Assembly (NCBI GenBank): GCA_018433835.1
Contig: JAHDQM010000012.1
Span: forward strand, 1 to 64,000
DNA: 64,000 nt
Direction: 5' to 3'
Source of the DNA: Methanoculleus sp.
GTDB lineage: Archaea > Halobacteriota > Methanomicrobia > Methanomicrobiales > Methanoculleaceae
The first letter of the stretch is position 1; each line of letters begins with the position of its first letter. The position numbers were made by a program, and so were the translations under genes. Of this stretch, positions 1-8,959 are shown in pieces. The notes under the pieces are model-generated. The model made no database searches. It saw only the letters and a list, made by a program, of their open reading frames with translations, and was not told the DNA's origin.

Positions 1-1
1 C

Positions 2-214
2 ATCTGAACCATACTCAAGGCAAAAATGGTGAAACGGCTTTCCATTGGGTATCGCCACTCGGGGGAGGGTCCGAGGAGGTGCGACCGGAGGGAGTTTGAG
101 ACACTCGAAGAGTTTCGAGCGGGTGTCCCCCTCCCGGTAACAGTGTTTTGGGACAACCTCGCCTTCTATCCGAAGAGCACTCTTCTTCAGCTTCTCGTAT
201 CTCGTGTCTTTCAT
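2..214 (-). CDS. Partial hypothetical protein running off the left edge
   Basis: An open frame reads leftwards from ATG at 214 to the window edge without a stop (about 71 codons). A GGAGG ribosome binding site sits 8 bases upstream of this ATG; a second ATG at 220 is too close to it. The visible N-terminus is basic (starts MKDTRYEKLKKSALRIEGE) and then Pro-rich, with two Cys. I do not recognise the family. The good ribosome binding site is the main support; composition is not decisive. Confidence 0.35.
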   Translation of the reverse strand, partial: MKDTRYEKLKKSALRIEGEVVPKHCYREGDTRSKLFECLKLPPVAPPRTLPRVAIPNGKPFHHFCLEYGSD

Positions 215-368
215 CTTCATAACCTCCTGTCCCCGGTATATCCGGTAAGGTGTTCGGGAGAGATGATTTTCACCCGAAATGAGTTCGGATTCGTACAAAT
301 ACCCAGAAAATAGGTGCGGGCTGGAGAGTCCTCCCGGCAAGGGAGGGCCGGGCAGCGGGATGGCCGGT

Positions 369-548
369 TCAGAGCCCGAGTCTTGCGAGAGGAGAATCAA
401 ACGGGGAGAACCTGCTCTTCTCGGCAAGGCAGACCGGGCAGCGCCAGTCGCCGGGGAGGTCTTCAAACGCGGTTCCCGGGGGAGCGTTCGCATCGCCGGT
501 CTTTTCATCGTAGATATGCCCGCATATCGAGCAACGGTAGGTCTGCAT
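369..548 (-). CDS. Rubredoxin
   Basis: A 59-aa protein of normal rubredoxin length, a small electron carrier with one Fe bound by four Cys. The pairs are visible as CSICGH near residue 6 and CPVCLA near residue 39, with the family's YDEKTGD and DLPGDWRCPVC signatures. I chose ATG 548 (MQTYRC) because the longer reading adds 31 residues with no family character. The C-terminal tail after the second knuckle is slightly long. In strict anaerobes rubredoxins usually serve oxygen or peroxide detoxification; no such partner is adjacent, the divergent neighbour being the UbiA gene at 640. Confidence 0.93.
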   Translation of the reverse strand: MQTYRCSICGHIYDEKTGDANAPPGTAFEDLPGDWRCPVCLAEKSRFSPFDSPLARLGL

Positions 549-639
549 GGTTGTCACCAGGAGGTAGTGGCCCGGCTGCAGACTTAACACTGCTGCAACA
601 TTTTTTGAGCGCAGGCGTAGAACACCCGATCCTGCCATC

Positions 640-1579
640 ATGAAAGAGACCCTTACCGCGTTTGCCGACCTGACCCGCGCCCACTTCTTCTTCGTCTGGC
701 CCGTGCTCTTCTGTTCGGGGCTCGCGCTTGCGTTTGAGAACTACGGCGGGTTCTCGTGGGAACTCATCGGCCGGGCGGTGCTCATCGGCCTCCTCGGGTT
801 CGAAGCCGGGCTCGTCTTAAACGACTACGTCGACCGGGAATACGACCGGCGTGACGTCAACGGCTCGCTCACCCGCTACTGGCGGCCGTTCGGCGAGCGG
901 CCGATACCGGCGGGGAGGATCTCCCCACGGGCGGCACTCACTGTCTTCCTCGTCCTCGCCGGGTCCGCGGCTGCGCTTGCCGCAACCCTCCCTGCCCCCC
1001 ACAACCTCTACGTCCTCACCATCATGGGCTACTCCTACGCGGTCGAGTACTTCTACCAGACAAAAAAAGCGGGACCAGACCCTGCCGCTGGCCCAGGTGA
1101 TCGGGCGGACGGACTTCGCCCTCTTCCCCGTCGCCGGCTACCTCGTCCACGGCAGCCCTGATGCGACCGCTCTCCTCTTCTTCCTCTTCTACCCCTGGAC
1201 GCTCGCACACCTTGCGGCAAACGACATCGCCGACGTCGTAAACGACCGTGCCCGGGGCATGGCGACGGTCCCGAGTCTGACCTTCGGTCTGACCGGGTCG
1301 GCTCCGGAGGACCCGACTCCGGTCCTCTACGGGATGAAGGGCGCGATCTTCTGGGTCCTCGGCTTCTCGGCCGTCCACGCTGTCATGGCGCTCGTCTTCG
1401 GTCTCGCCCTCGGGCCCATCACGCTCGCGGGCTTTGCCGCGGGACTCGTCCTCCTCGCCACGGCAAACCACCTCATCCTCCGGGGGAAGAGCCCGGAAGC
1501 GGCGATGCGGGCGCTCCCGCTCATGCACGCATCGCTCCTCGTCTACGCCGCGGCGATCATCGCAGGCGCCGTTCTTTAG
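640..1579 (+). pseudogene. UbiA-family prenyltransferase, split by a homopolymer frameshift
   Basis: Two overlapping frames give one UbiA-family membrane prenyltransferase when joined. The first part carries the Asp-rich motif NDYVDREYDRRD (about residue 68); the second carries ANDIADVVNDRARG. UbiA enzymes transfer a prenyl chain to a ring or glycerol acceptor; in archaea some make ether lipid precursors, and the acceptor here is unknown. The break lies in a run of seven A at 1062-1068. Removing one A restores the reading TKKRDQTLPLAQ through to the stop at 1579. Sequencing error, mutation and transcriptional slippage all remain possible. The restored length, about 312 aa, is normal for the family. 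Confidence 0.85.
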
Positions 1580-1587
1580 AGCCCCCT

Positions 1588-3114
1588 TTACGCCCCGGAG
1601 GCCGCCTCCACGGCGACGGGGTCTGCCCCCGCCGGGACGATCTTCCAGACCCTGCCGGTCGCGGTGGACGCATCCGGTCCGGCAACACCGGTCGTGAGCA
1701 CGTAGAGCTCCGAATCTTCATCCTCGCCGAACCCGAGGAGAAAGGTATCCGCGGGTTCCGCGGGCGTTGCGGTGACGTTGAGCCTCTGCAGCCGCCACAT
1801 CGCGACGTCTTCGGGCGTGAGGTTTTCGGCGGAGTCGGGGAACGCCGACGCGTTCCACCCCGGTGGAGGTGTCGCGGCGGCGAAGTTGCCGTTCCAGTAG
1901 CCGAAGACGTAGCGCCCGGACAGATCGGGGACTGCCGTGCCGTTGTAGACGCGGCCGCCGATGATAACGGGACCCAGGTCACGGCCGCCCTCGATGACGG
2001 GACCGATCAGGGGCTCCCCGAGGTGGCCGACGGCCTCGCAGGTCACGGGGGGTGTTCGGAAATCCAGGAGGTCGAAACAGTGGGTCCCCTCCCTGAGGCG
2101 CCAGCCGTAGTTGCCGCCGCTTGTGACGAGCGAGACCTCTTCGAAGAGATCCTGGCCTGCGTCGGCAACGTACAGATTGCCTTCGGCGGCAAACGAGATG
2201 AAAGCCGGGTTCCGGAACCCGTAAGCGTAGATCTCGGGCGGGATACTCGCGTTTGCAACGAACGGATTGTCCTCAGGGATCCCGTAGAGAACCCCTGCCC
2301 CTGTCGTCCAGGTGGCGTTCTCCGGCGGCCCCGAAACGTTCCCGGCGGTGGCGTTGTCCACGTCGATCCGGAGCACCTTGCCGTAGATCATCGTCAGGTC
2401 CTGGGCGTTCCCTGTCCCCGGGATGTGGCCGGTCCCGCTGTCGCCTGCTGCGCCGCCGTCACCGAGCGGCACGTAGAGGAACCCGTCGCGAGGGCTGAAT
2501 GCAATACTCCCGCCGTTATGGGTGGACTGCGGCTTGTCGATCTCCAGGAGGACACGCTCGGAGGCCATGTCCACCCGGTCCGGGTCTGCAGGATCGACCC
2601 GGAACTCAGAGAGGCGGTTCGTGGAGTCCCAGCCTTCCGGCGCCCCCTCGCGGAGGGGTGCGGTGTAGAACGCAAAGACCCGCCCGTTCTCCCGGAAGCC
2701 GGGGTGGAAGGATATCGAGAGGAGGCCACGTTCGTCGAACGAGGGGTTGAGATCGACCATGCGGTCCCGGACGTCCAGAAACGGTTCCGCTACAAGGGTG
2801 CCGTTCCCGTCGACGATCGAGACCGTCCCGATCTGGTCGACGACAAAGAGCCTGTCCGTGCCGTCGCCGGCATCCGTGAGCATCAGCGGCGCGACGAGGC
2901 CTCCGGCCACGGATTCAAGGCTCACGTTGAGCGTCTCGTTCTCCCCGGCAAGTCTCGTCGCGGAGGTGTCGTTCCGGTACTCCGCCGCATACGCCGACCC
3001 GGCGTTCGTCAGGTTTCCGGCGCCCGGCAACTCCTGCGCCCCGGCAAAGCCCACCAGGGCGAAGATCACGAGGACGGATGCCGTGACTACGGCTGCTCGC
3101 GTCATGAGCCCCAT
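1588..3114 (-). CDS. PQQ-dependent sugar dehydrogenase-like exported protein
   Basis: A 508-aa protein with an N-terminal signal or anchor helix (residues about 5-26, ending AGA) followed by a glucose/sorbosone dehydrogenase beta-propeller. Family signatures include GLLSISFHPGF, STHNGGSIAFSP and a late GNYGWRLREG block. Bacterial relatives oxidise aldoses using PQQ on the outer face of the membrane. No PQQ synthesis gene is visible here and methanogens are not known for PQQ, so the cofactor and reaction are uncertain. A second in-frame ATG lies at 3105. It is convergent with the UbiA gene, with only 8 bases between stops. Confidence 0.85.
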   Translation of the reverse strand: MGLMTRAAVVTASVLVIFALVGFAGAQELPGAGNLTNAGSAYAAEYRNDTSATRLAGENETLNVSLESVAGGLVAPLMLTDAGDGTDRLFVVDQIGTVSIVDGNGTLVAEPFLDVRDRMVDLNPSFDERGLLSISFHPGFRENGRVFAFYTAPLREGAPEGWDSTNRLSEFRVDPADPDRVDMASERVLLEIDKPQSTHNGGSIAFSPRDGFLYVPLGDGGAAGDSGTGHIPGTGNAQDLTMIYGKVLRIDVDNATAGNVSGPPENATWTTGAGVLYGIPEDNPFVANASIPPEIYAYGFRNPAFISFAAEGNLYVADAGQDLFEEVSLVTSGGNYGWRLREGTHCFDLLDFRTPPVTCEAVGHLGEPLIGPVIEGGRDLGPVIIGGRVYNGTAVPDLSGRYVFGYWNGNFAAATPPPGWNASAFPDSAENLTPEDVAMWRLQRLNVTATPAEPADTFLLGFGEDEDSELYVLTTGVAGPDASTATGRVWKIVPAGADPVAVEAASGA

Positions 3115-3137
3115 CCCGTGAGCGGGAATGATAAAGG

Positions 3138-5153
3138 TTACCCGGCCCGCTCGTAGATCCGGACCCCGCCTTCATCGTAGACGAGACGAAGCCCGCTGTC
3201 CGGCAGCCGGACGTCGTAACGCTCGTGCTCGGGCTCGCCGACGTAGAGGAGGGTCGCGTTGTACTTCTCCATGAGCGCGACGGTGCTCCCGGGATCCTCG
3301 TAGATCGCCCGAATATCCGCCGGGCGCTCGGTGTACCAGGCACCGTTCCCCCGCCATGTCAGCTCGTGGCCGATCTGCCCGAGGACCGTCGGGATGCCGG
3401 AAAAAGACGAGATCCGTGAGTAGTAGCCGTAGTCCCCGTTCTCCCCCTCCACGATGCGGTGGCCGCCCGGAAGCGTCCGGAGGTAGTCGACCGCCGCGGC
3501 CTCCCCGGGCCGGGTGGCGTCGAGGTAGGCGAGTCCGTCGAGGGTGGTGTACCCCGCCGGGGGGTAATCGATCCCGAGAAGGCCCCGGCCGATATCGACG
3601 TCGAGGGCGAACGGGGCGGCGATGAGAACGGCGACTGCGGCGATGAGAGCGCCCTTCCGTGCCGCCGCCGGGAGGACCGGCCGCCGTCCTGCAAGCCAGC
3701 CGGCGGCGATGAGGAGGGAGCCCGTGCCGAAGAGGATCCAGGCGTCGAAGTAGAACTTGAAGATGGTGTTGAACCGGCTGTAGTCCCCCCCGAGCATCTC
3801 CTGGAGGTAGAAGACCTCACAGAAGGCGAGCACCAGAAGCCCGGCGATGCAGAGGAAGTCCGGGAACGAGTGACGCCTCCGCACGAGGAGGTAGGCGAGC
3901 GGCACCAGCGCGATCCCGAGGGCGACGTAGCCGGCGGCGAGGAACGGTATAGCGACAGCGGCGAGGACCGGCAACCGCCGGATATCCCGGGCGACGGCGG
4001 CGTAGACGATTCCAAAGAACCCGCCCCAGACCGCGACGAATGCAAGCGGGTCGGTGGGCGGAAACCCCAGACCGATCCCGCCGATGCCCGCGGGTTCGAG
4101 CTGCAGGTAGTAGGGGAGGTAGGAAAGGAGAGCGATCGCGGGGACCGCGACGGCGGCGGCAAAGGTGGAGCGGTCACGCTCGCGGAGAGAGAGCACGAGG
4201 AGGAAGGCGGCGACGATGGGGCCGTAGACGAGGGCGTCCCAGGAGCATAAAAGCGGCATCGAGCCGATGGAGAGGGCCAGGAGGAGGGCGAGGGTGCCAC
4301 GCGCACGGGTATCGAGCCCACCCCACCGGCACCACGCAAACCCGAGGAGGAAGATGAGGAAACACTGGTTGAACGTGGCCATCTCAAAGGCATGGACGTT
4401 CCCGAGGAAGAGGGAGAAGGCCGGGAACTCGAACCGGGCGCCGGGGACGATCCAGTTGGTGTCCTGGAACGCCTGATACAGATCCCCGCCCGCGGCGAGG
4501 AACCAGGGGACCGACGGGGGGACGAGGAGGAGGACTGCGAGCGGTACCCCCCGCCACCGCGGGAGGAGAAGATGCCCGAGGGCATAGAGCGCAACAAACG
4601 CCGTTCCGTAGACCGTGGCCGGGATGAGATTGAAGACCACCTCCGACGGGATGCCGGTGACGACGGCGAGGCAGCCCATCAGCCAGTGGCCGAGGTAGTA
4701 GTAGACGGTGAGGTGCCCCCCCGCAAACCAGGGGTCGAGCGGCGGCACCACGGGCTCCCGGATCACGCTCGCGAGGAAGGCGTGGTTCATGTACTGCTCG
4801 CTGAAGTAGCCGATGGGCGGGTTTACGAACCGGACCGCAAGCGCGAATAAAAACCCGGCGGCGAAGACCGCGTCCCAGGCAAGGAGGGCCCGGATATCCC
4901 CTAACCGGTAATCGCCCCGTCGAATGCCCCAGATCCCGAGGGCCAGAAAGACGAGGAGGGCGAGGGCGACCGGGAGGCGGAGGAGGCCGCAGTACCAGGT
5001 CATGAGGGCGAAGAGGAGGAGAGAGGCCGGATAGGCCGCCGGGTAGGCATGGTCCCCGAGTGCCGGGCGGAGGCGGGGCCAGAGGGCGAGCTGGAGCCCC
5101 TTCAGGAGCCCGGCCCAGAGGAGCACGTCGTACGCCTGCAGGATGAGGTCCAC
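3138..5153 (-). CDS. DUF2298 (YYY-motif) polytopic membrane protein
   Basis: A 671-aa protein with more than ten hydrophobic segments and a soluble C-terminal tail. The block GHLTVYYYLGHWLMG near residue 145 is the triple-Tyr signature of the Chlor_Arch_YYY/DUF2298 family, found in archaea and Chloroflexi. The layout resembles GT-C-type glycosyltransferases that use lipid-linked sugars, but the activity is not established. The start is GTG at 5153. A TATA-like element about 25 bases upstream would place transcription at the start codon, so a leaderless mRNA is likely. Confidence 0.85.
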   Translation of the reverse strand: MDLILQAYDVLLWAGLLKGLQLALWPRLRPALGDHAYPAAYPASLLLFALMTWYCGLLRLPVALALLVFLALGIWGIRRGDYRLGDIRALLAWDAVFAAGFLFALAVRFVNPPIGYFSEQYMNHAFLASVIREPVVPPLDPWFAGGHLTVYYYLGHWLMGCLAVVTGIPSEVVFNLIPATVYGTAFVALYALGHLLLPRWRGVPLAVLLLVPPSVPWFLAAGGDLYQAFQDTNWIVPGARFEFPAFSLFLGNVHAFEMATFNQCFLIFLLGFAWCRWGGLDTRARGTLALLLALSIGSMPLLCSWDALVYGPIVAAFLLVLSLRERDRSTFAAAVAVPAIALLSYLPYYLQLEPAGIGGIGLGFPPTDPLAFVAVWGGFFGIVYAAVARDIRRLPVLAAVAIPFLAAGYVALGIALVPLAYLLVRRRHSFPDFLCIAGLLVLAFCEVFYLQEMLGGDYSRFNTIFKFYFDAWILFGTGSLLIAAGWLAGRRPVLPAAARKGALIAAVAVLIAAPFALDVDIGRGLLGIDYPPAGYTTLDGLAYLDATRPGEAAAVDYLRTLPGGHRIVEGENGDYGYYSRISSFSGIPTVLGQIGHELTWRGNGAWYTERPADIRAIYEDPGSTVALMEKYNATLLYVGEPEHERYDVRLPDSGLRLVYDEGGVRIYERAG

Positions 5154-5173
5154 GCCCTGCTATCGGGGTTGGA

Positions 5174-5182
5174 GTATATGCG
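5174..5182 (-). promoter_or_regulatory. TATA-like box for the DUF2298 gene
   Basis: CGCATATAC on the minus strand is centred about 25 bases from GTG 5153, the usual archaeal TATA-to-start distance. This supports leaderless transcription beginning at that GTG. Confidence 0.5.
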
Positions 5183-5218
5183 TTTTGTGCTCCCCGGACA
5201 CGGGCAGGAGGTCCCCGC

Positions 5219-5473
5219 CTATCGCGGGTATGCCTCCACTCCCGTCGCCTCAGGTGGTCCTCCCTCGTGGCCGCCCCAGTCCCCGCACTCGGTGACGACC
5301 TTCCACGTCTCCCGGATCCCCTCCTCCAACCGTGCGATCCGGGCGGTCCCACCGAGGCTCTCCTCGACCTCGAAGAACTCCCGTGCTTTCTGCTCGTTGA
5401 ACGGGCCGTAGCGCTTGATACCGTCGTCGTCGCTGAGGACTTCGACCCTGTACTTCAGCCGGGAACCATTCAT
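5219..5473 (-). CDS. Small conserved-looking hypothetical protein
   Basis: An 84-aa soluble protein starting MNGSRLKYRVEVL, with a predicted beta-hairpin N-terminus and an acidic middle. Three ATG codons lie in tandem (5479, 5476, 5473). The third is best spaced from the GGTGA ribosome binding site, so I used it. A TATA-like GGTTTATGT at about 5511-5519 on the minus strand fits a short leader. No catalytic motif is visible and I do not recognise the family. Confidence 0.6.
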   Translation of the reverse strand: MNGSRLKYRVEVLSDDDGIKRYGPFNEQKAREFFEVEESLGGTARIARLEEGIRETWKVVTECGDWGGHEGGPPEATGVEAYPR

Positions 5474-5524
5474 CATCATTCACCGGGCGAGAGAGTCGCC
5501 TGCCGCCACATAAACCTTGGGGAT

Positions 5525-5549
5525 CCCTCACCGACACGGCGGGGGTGAG
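5525..5549. repeat. Short inverted repeat (hairpin) between two minus-strand genes
   Basis: CCCTCACC and GGGGTGAGGG form a 7-8 bp stem around a short GC-rich loop. It lies between the ThiC-like fragment and the 84-aa gene and could act as a processing site or weak terminator. The rest of 5480-5748 shows T-tracts but no supported gene. Confidence 0.4.
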
Positions 5550-5748
5550 GGAAAACCATTACGATTACCGCCGCGTTCCGATCCGGAGCGGATGGGAGTG
5601 CGGTGGCGGGCACAAATTTTTGCAATCTCCGGTCTTTTTCCACAATACCACGAGGCATGGACGACCTCCGGTAACACGGATGGTATCGCCCGCCCGCGAC
5701 CATATTTTTCCTTCCGGAGGGGGCCTGTGCGGGAGCGGGGATACCCCC

Positions 5749-6318
5749 TCACCTCTGCTCCCTGAGCCGCTTCATGAGGGCGACCGCACAGAAGTCCCCG
5801 CACATCGTGCATGGCCCTGGTTCGGGGGCGAGATTCCTTGCGGTTTCCGGGTCGATGGCATGGGCAATCTGTCCGTCCCAGTCGAGGCGGGAGCGGGAAC
5901 GATCGAGGGCGAGGTCCTCCCCGTCCGGGCCGTACTTGATCGAGTCGCCGATATGAGCGGCGATCTTAAAAGCGATGAGTCCTTCCCGCACCTGGTCGGG
6001 GGTCGGGAGGCCGTGGTGCTCGGCCGGGGTGAGGCAGCAGAGGCAATCGGCGCCTGCGCCGCTTGCAATGCTTGCGCCGACGCACCCCGCGATGTGGTCA
6101 TACCCAACAGCAATGTCGGTGGGGAGAGGGCTGGCGACGAACAGCGGCGCGCGGGAGCGCTCCCGGTAACGCCGGAGGTAGACCGGGATCCTGTCGGCCC
6201 TGACATGGCCGCCGAGCCCCTCGATGATCGTCTGGACGCCGTGTTCATGGGCGTAGGCGGCAAGCCGCGCGTTCCAGCGCATCTCCCCCTCCCGGGCCTC
6301 TTCAATCAGGGTCTTCAT
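5749..6318 (-). pseudogene. ThiC-like protein lacking the N-terminal half
   Basis: 189 aa match only the C-terminal part of phosphomethylpyrimidine synthase, the radical SAM enzyme that makes the thiamine pyrimidine. Visible are EGLGGHV, SPLPTDIAVGYDHIAG, TPAEHHGLP and the cluster motif CTMCGDFCAVALM. In characterised ThiC the His in the GHV and EHxGLP blocks bind a metal. Full ThiC is about 420 residues or more. Here the frame meets a stop about 50 codons upstream of ATG 6318, and the divergent gene at 6477 leaves no room for the missing barrel. The motifs are intact, so it may be a decayed copy or a shortened paralogue. No other thi gene is in the window. Confidence 0.75.
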
Positions 6319-6476
6319 CCCTCCATCCGTTGTATTCCAAACCCGAAAAAGTCCGCGATGGAGATGCTGCCGTTCGATCGCCGTCCCGTGCCCGATAACC
6401 CTGCAGAGCCCCCCCGGGCCGGTGAAGTACCTTATATACTATCCAATCACAACTATACAGGCAGTGTTCTATCTGC

Positions 6477-6671
6477 ATGAGCAATCCAATGGATTATAAC
6501 AGAGGAAACAGAAATTTCGGTGGACCGAGGAACTTCGGCGGCCCCCGTGAAATGACGAAGACCGTTTGTTCAGACTGTGGGAAAGAGTGCGAAGTCCCGT
6601 TCAAGCCGACTGAGGGCAGACCCGTGTATTGCCAGGACTGCCTCCCGAAGCACAGAAAACCCCGGTTCTAA
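6477..6671 (+). CDS. CxxC-x17-CxxC zinc-ribbon protein
   Basis: A 64-aa protein: a Gly/Asn/Arg-rich N-terminus with the repeat FGGPRNFGGPRE, then CSDC and CQDC exactly 17 residues apart. That spacing defines the small CxxC-x17-CxxC family, probably zinc-binding and often linked to nucleic acids. The RGG-like tail would suit RNA binding (inference). A TATA-like CTTATATACT at 6431-6440 lies about 40 bases upstream. Transcribed divergently from the ThiC-like gene. Confidence 0.85.
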   Translation: MSNPMDYNRGNRNFGGPRNFGGPREMTKTVCSDCGKECEVPFKPTEGRPVYCQDCLPKHRKPRF

Positions 6672-6822
6672 ACCAATACGTTCTTCTTTTTCCGAGAATC
6701 GTTTGAGCGAATCTTCGGTTGAGACCGGAGAGTCACGAGACACTCTTGCCGGAGATCCGGCAACACTCAATTCCCCCGGAGCGGAGCGGCCCGGGCACCG
6801 TAACAACCCCGGGAGAGCGGGC

Positions 6823-7692
6823 TCACCGGAGCCCGAGTTCAAAGAAAAGGTTGTCCCGGAGTACCCGGAGAGCATCCGTCGCCGGGGACTCGCTCCGGGT
6901 CACGGGCCGGCCGTTCCGGACCGCTTCGATTACCATCGGATCGAACGGGATCTTTCCAGCCACCACGATGCCCTCCTTCTCGCAGTAGTCCTCGATCCTC
7001 TCGCAGATATCCTCCGCGAGGTCGAACCGGTTGATCGCGACAAAGATCCGGGGGCCGAACCGGCGGCAGACCGTCACGAGCCGTTCGAGATCGTGGAACG
7101 CGGAGACCCCCGGCTCCGTGACGATGAGGACCGCGTCCATACCGCTGACCGTCGCGATCAGCGGGCAGCCTATCCCCGGCGGGCCGTCGGCGAGCAGCAG
7201 GTCGGCGCCGTCCGCAAGGCTCACGGCCCGCTTCTTCACCTCGGTGACGAGCAGCCCCGAGTTCCCGGAGCCCGGGAAGAGCCGGGCATGGACGAGGTTG
7301 CCCCGGTCAGTCGCCGAGGTATAGATCTCGCCGCAGACGCGCTGTTCCATCCGAACCGCCCCCGTTGGGCAGACGTAGGTGCAGACACCACAGCCCTCGC
7401 AATGCAGAGCGTCCACTTCCCAGGCATCGTCCCGGCGCACGATCGCCCCGAACCGGCAGTGATCCGCACAGATCCCGCAGTCGCGGCACCGTTCCGGGTC
7501 GATCCGGGCCGCTGCGAGCCCCCGGAACTCCTCCGTGGTGAGCCGCCGGGGCTCGAAAACGAGTTCCAGGTTCGCGGCATCCACGTCGCAGTCGGCGAGA
7601 ACCTGCGGCACCCCGCTGATATCGGCGAGCGCCGCCGTCACCATCGTCTTCCCCGTGCCGCCCTTGCCGCTCACGACCGCGAGCCGTATCAC
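6823..7692 (-). CDS. MinD-family ATPase with inserted ferredoxin domain (second copy)
   Basis: A 289-aa P-loop ATPase of the COG1149 type. The deviant Walker A SGKGGTGKT is at the N-terminus. Two 4Fe-4S motifs are inserted about residues 60-115: CRDCGICADHC and CEGCGVCTYVCP. The ATPase domain then resumes with LLADGPPGIGCP. GTG 7692 is chosen because it gives the family N-terminus (VIRLAVVSGKGG) and a GTGA overlap with the stop of the gene before it, implying translational coupling. Such proteins sit beside NifX-like genes in anaerobes and are thought to move or assemble Fe-S or Fe-Mo clusters; none of that is proved for this copy. Confidence 0.9.
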   Translation of the reverse strand: MIRLAVVSGKGGTGKTMVTAALADISGVPQVLADCDVDAANLELVFEPRRLTTEEFRGLAAARIDPERCRDCGICADHCRFGAIVRRDDAWEVDALHCEGCGVCTYVCPTGAVRMEQRVCGEIYTSATDRGNLVHARLFPGSGNSGLLVTEVKKRAVSLADGADLLLADGPPGIGCPLIATVSGMDAVLIVTEPGVSAFHDLERLVTVCRRFGPRIFVAINRFDLAEDICERIEDYCEKEGIVVAGKIPFDPMVIEAVRNGRPVTRSESPATDALRVLRDNLFFELGLR

Positions 7693-8540
7693 GGGCTCAC
7701 CCCCGCGATCTTCACGATCGCGTCGAAGAGGCCGGCGAACCGCTCCTCCCACCCGGGAAGGTCGCGGCAGATGAGCCCTCCCCGGTTCTGGACGGCGGCG
7801 ATCTCCCGGGAGAACGGGATGGTCATGAGGACGGGAAGCCCCCGCTCCCGGCAGAAGTCGAGGGTCGCCTCGTCCCGGCCGTCGCTCCGGTTGATCAGGA
7901 CGCCGGCGGGAACACCGACCCTCTCCGCCACATCGGCCGCGAGGCGGAGGTCGTGCAGCCCGAACGGCGTCGACTCCGTTACCAGGACGCAGGCATCGCT
8001 CCCCTCGAGGGTCTCGATCACCGGGCAGGCGATCCCCGGGGAGGCGTCGTAGAGGGTGAGCGGGTGCCCTTGTGCGAGCATCTTCGCCGCCCTGATGACC
8101 GCAGGGGCCTGCACCTCACCCTCGTTTAAGACCCCGCTGATCAGGGTGAGACGGGGAATCGGGCAGGAGCACGCGACCCGGCCGACGGTGCGCGGGACTT
8201 CCCGGACGGCCCCCTGCGGGCAGACCTGGCTGCAGCCCCCGCAGGAGTGGCAGAGCTCCGGGAAGACGAGGACACGGTCTTTGAGGACCGAGAGCGCCCC
8301 GAAGCGGCAGAATTTCCCGCACTCACCGCAGAAGGTGCAGCGAGCGGGATCGATCTCCGGGACCGGGGTCGTCACCGGCACGTCCACGGCGGAGCCCGGG
8401 AAGAAGAGGTGAAGGTTCGGCTCCTCTACGTCGCAGTCGACGAGCACGACATCGCGGGAGCGGGAGAGCACGCAGGCGAGGTTCGCCGCCACGGTGCTCT
8501 TCCCGGTTCCCCCTTTGCCGCTTGCAATCGCGATCTTCAT
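7689..8540 (-). CDS. MinD-family ATPase with inserted ferredoxin domain (first copy)
   Basis: A 283-aa paralogue of the following gene. Walker A SGKGGTGKST lies at residues 7-16. Inserted cluster motifs CTFCGECGKFC and CHSCGGCSQVCP occupy about residues 65-115, and DASPGIACPV is the Walker B-like block. ATG 8540 (MKIAIASGKGG) is used; a longer reading runs antisense to the NifX-like gene. Two tandem paralogues suggest a heterodimer (inference). It is third in the minus-strand order NifX, ferredoxin, NifX, MinD, MinD if the two NifX-linked parts are counted separately. Confidence 0.92.
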   Translation of the reverse strand: MKIAIASGKGGTGKSTVAANLACVLSRSRDVVLVDCDVEEPNLHLFFPGSAVDVPVTTPVPEIDPARCTFCGECGKFCRFGALSVLKDRVLVFPELCHSCGGCSQVCPQGAVREVPRTVGRVACSCPIPRLTLISGVLNEGEVQAPAVIRAAKMLAQGHPLTLYDASPGIACPVIETLEGSDACVLVTESTPFGLHDLRLAADVAERVGVPAGVLINRSDGRDEATLDFCRERGLPVLMTIPFSREIAAVQNRGGLICRDLPGWEERFAGLFDAIVKIAGVSP

Positions 8541-8553
8541 GCAAAATCCCTCT

Positions 8554-8895
8554 TCAGGAGAGGGAGAGCGGCTCCAGTGTCCCGGCGGCATGCTCCGCGA
8601 GGGCATCGGCCACGCTGCCGCTTCCGCGGTAGGCGTATGCCTTGATCCCGCCCGCTTCGAGCGCCCGGGCGGCGTTCCCGCCGACCTGACCGGTGATGAG
8701 CACCGCCGCGCCGTGCTCCGCGAGCATCTGGACCGCCCGGGGCCCGACGCCGCCGGCGGCATCGACGAGAGGATTCTCAACCGATTCCGATTTTCCCGTC
8801 TCCGTATCGACGAAGACGAAGTAGGGTGCCCGGCCGAACCGCTGCTCGACCGGGGCGTCCGTGCCTGTTGCACGTGCCGTAATACCAACAATCAT
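8554..8895 (-). CDS. NifX/NifB-like dinitrogenase Fe-Mo cofactor-binding family protein
   Basis: 113 aa of the COG1433 fold, which binds Fe-Mo or other Fe-S cluster precursors. Signatures are EQRFGRAPYFVFVD, then GPRAVQMLAEHGAAVLITGQVGGNA, ending in an amphipathic helix. Start ATG 8895 has a GGAG-type site upstream. The gene lies 13 bases before the first MinD-like ATPase, so they are probably one transcript. A perfect 14-bp palindrome at 8921-8934 lies in its promoter region. There are no nif structural genes here, so a nitrogenase role is not implied. Confidence 0.9.
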   Translation of the reverse strand: MIVGITARATGTDAPVEQRFGRAPYFVFVDTETGKSESVENPLVDAAGGVGPRAVQMLAEHGAAVLITGQVGGNAARALEAGGIKAYAYRGSGSVADALAEHAAGTLEPLSLS

Positions 8896-8920
8896 ACTAA
8901 TACACTCCTCTGGTGATTTT

Positions 8921-8934
8921 TGCTCATATGAGCA
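8921..8934. promoter_or_regulatory. CATATG-centred palindromic element upstream of NifX-like gene
   Basis: TGCTCATATGAGCA is a perfect 14-bp palindrome 26 bases upstream of ATG 8895, next to an AT-rich stretch that could hold the TATA box. It matches TnCnCATATGnGnA, also seen at 15515-15528 and, with one arm imperfect, at 9550-9563. Confidence 0.6.
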
Positions 8935-8959
8935 TAATACTATGGATGGTGCCACCGTG

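Noticed and set aside
1055..1075. Programmed -1 frameshift at the A7 run
   Set aside because: A -1 shift leads to the wrong frame; a +1 shift or loss of one A is needed, so a standard slippery -1 site does not explain it.
2023..3156. A 377-codon plus-strand open frame
   Set aside because: Antisense to the sugar dehydrogenase gene with its signal peptide and propeller motifs.
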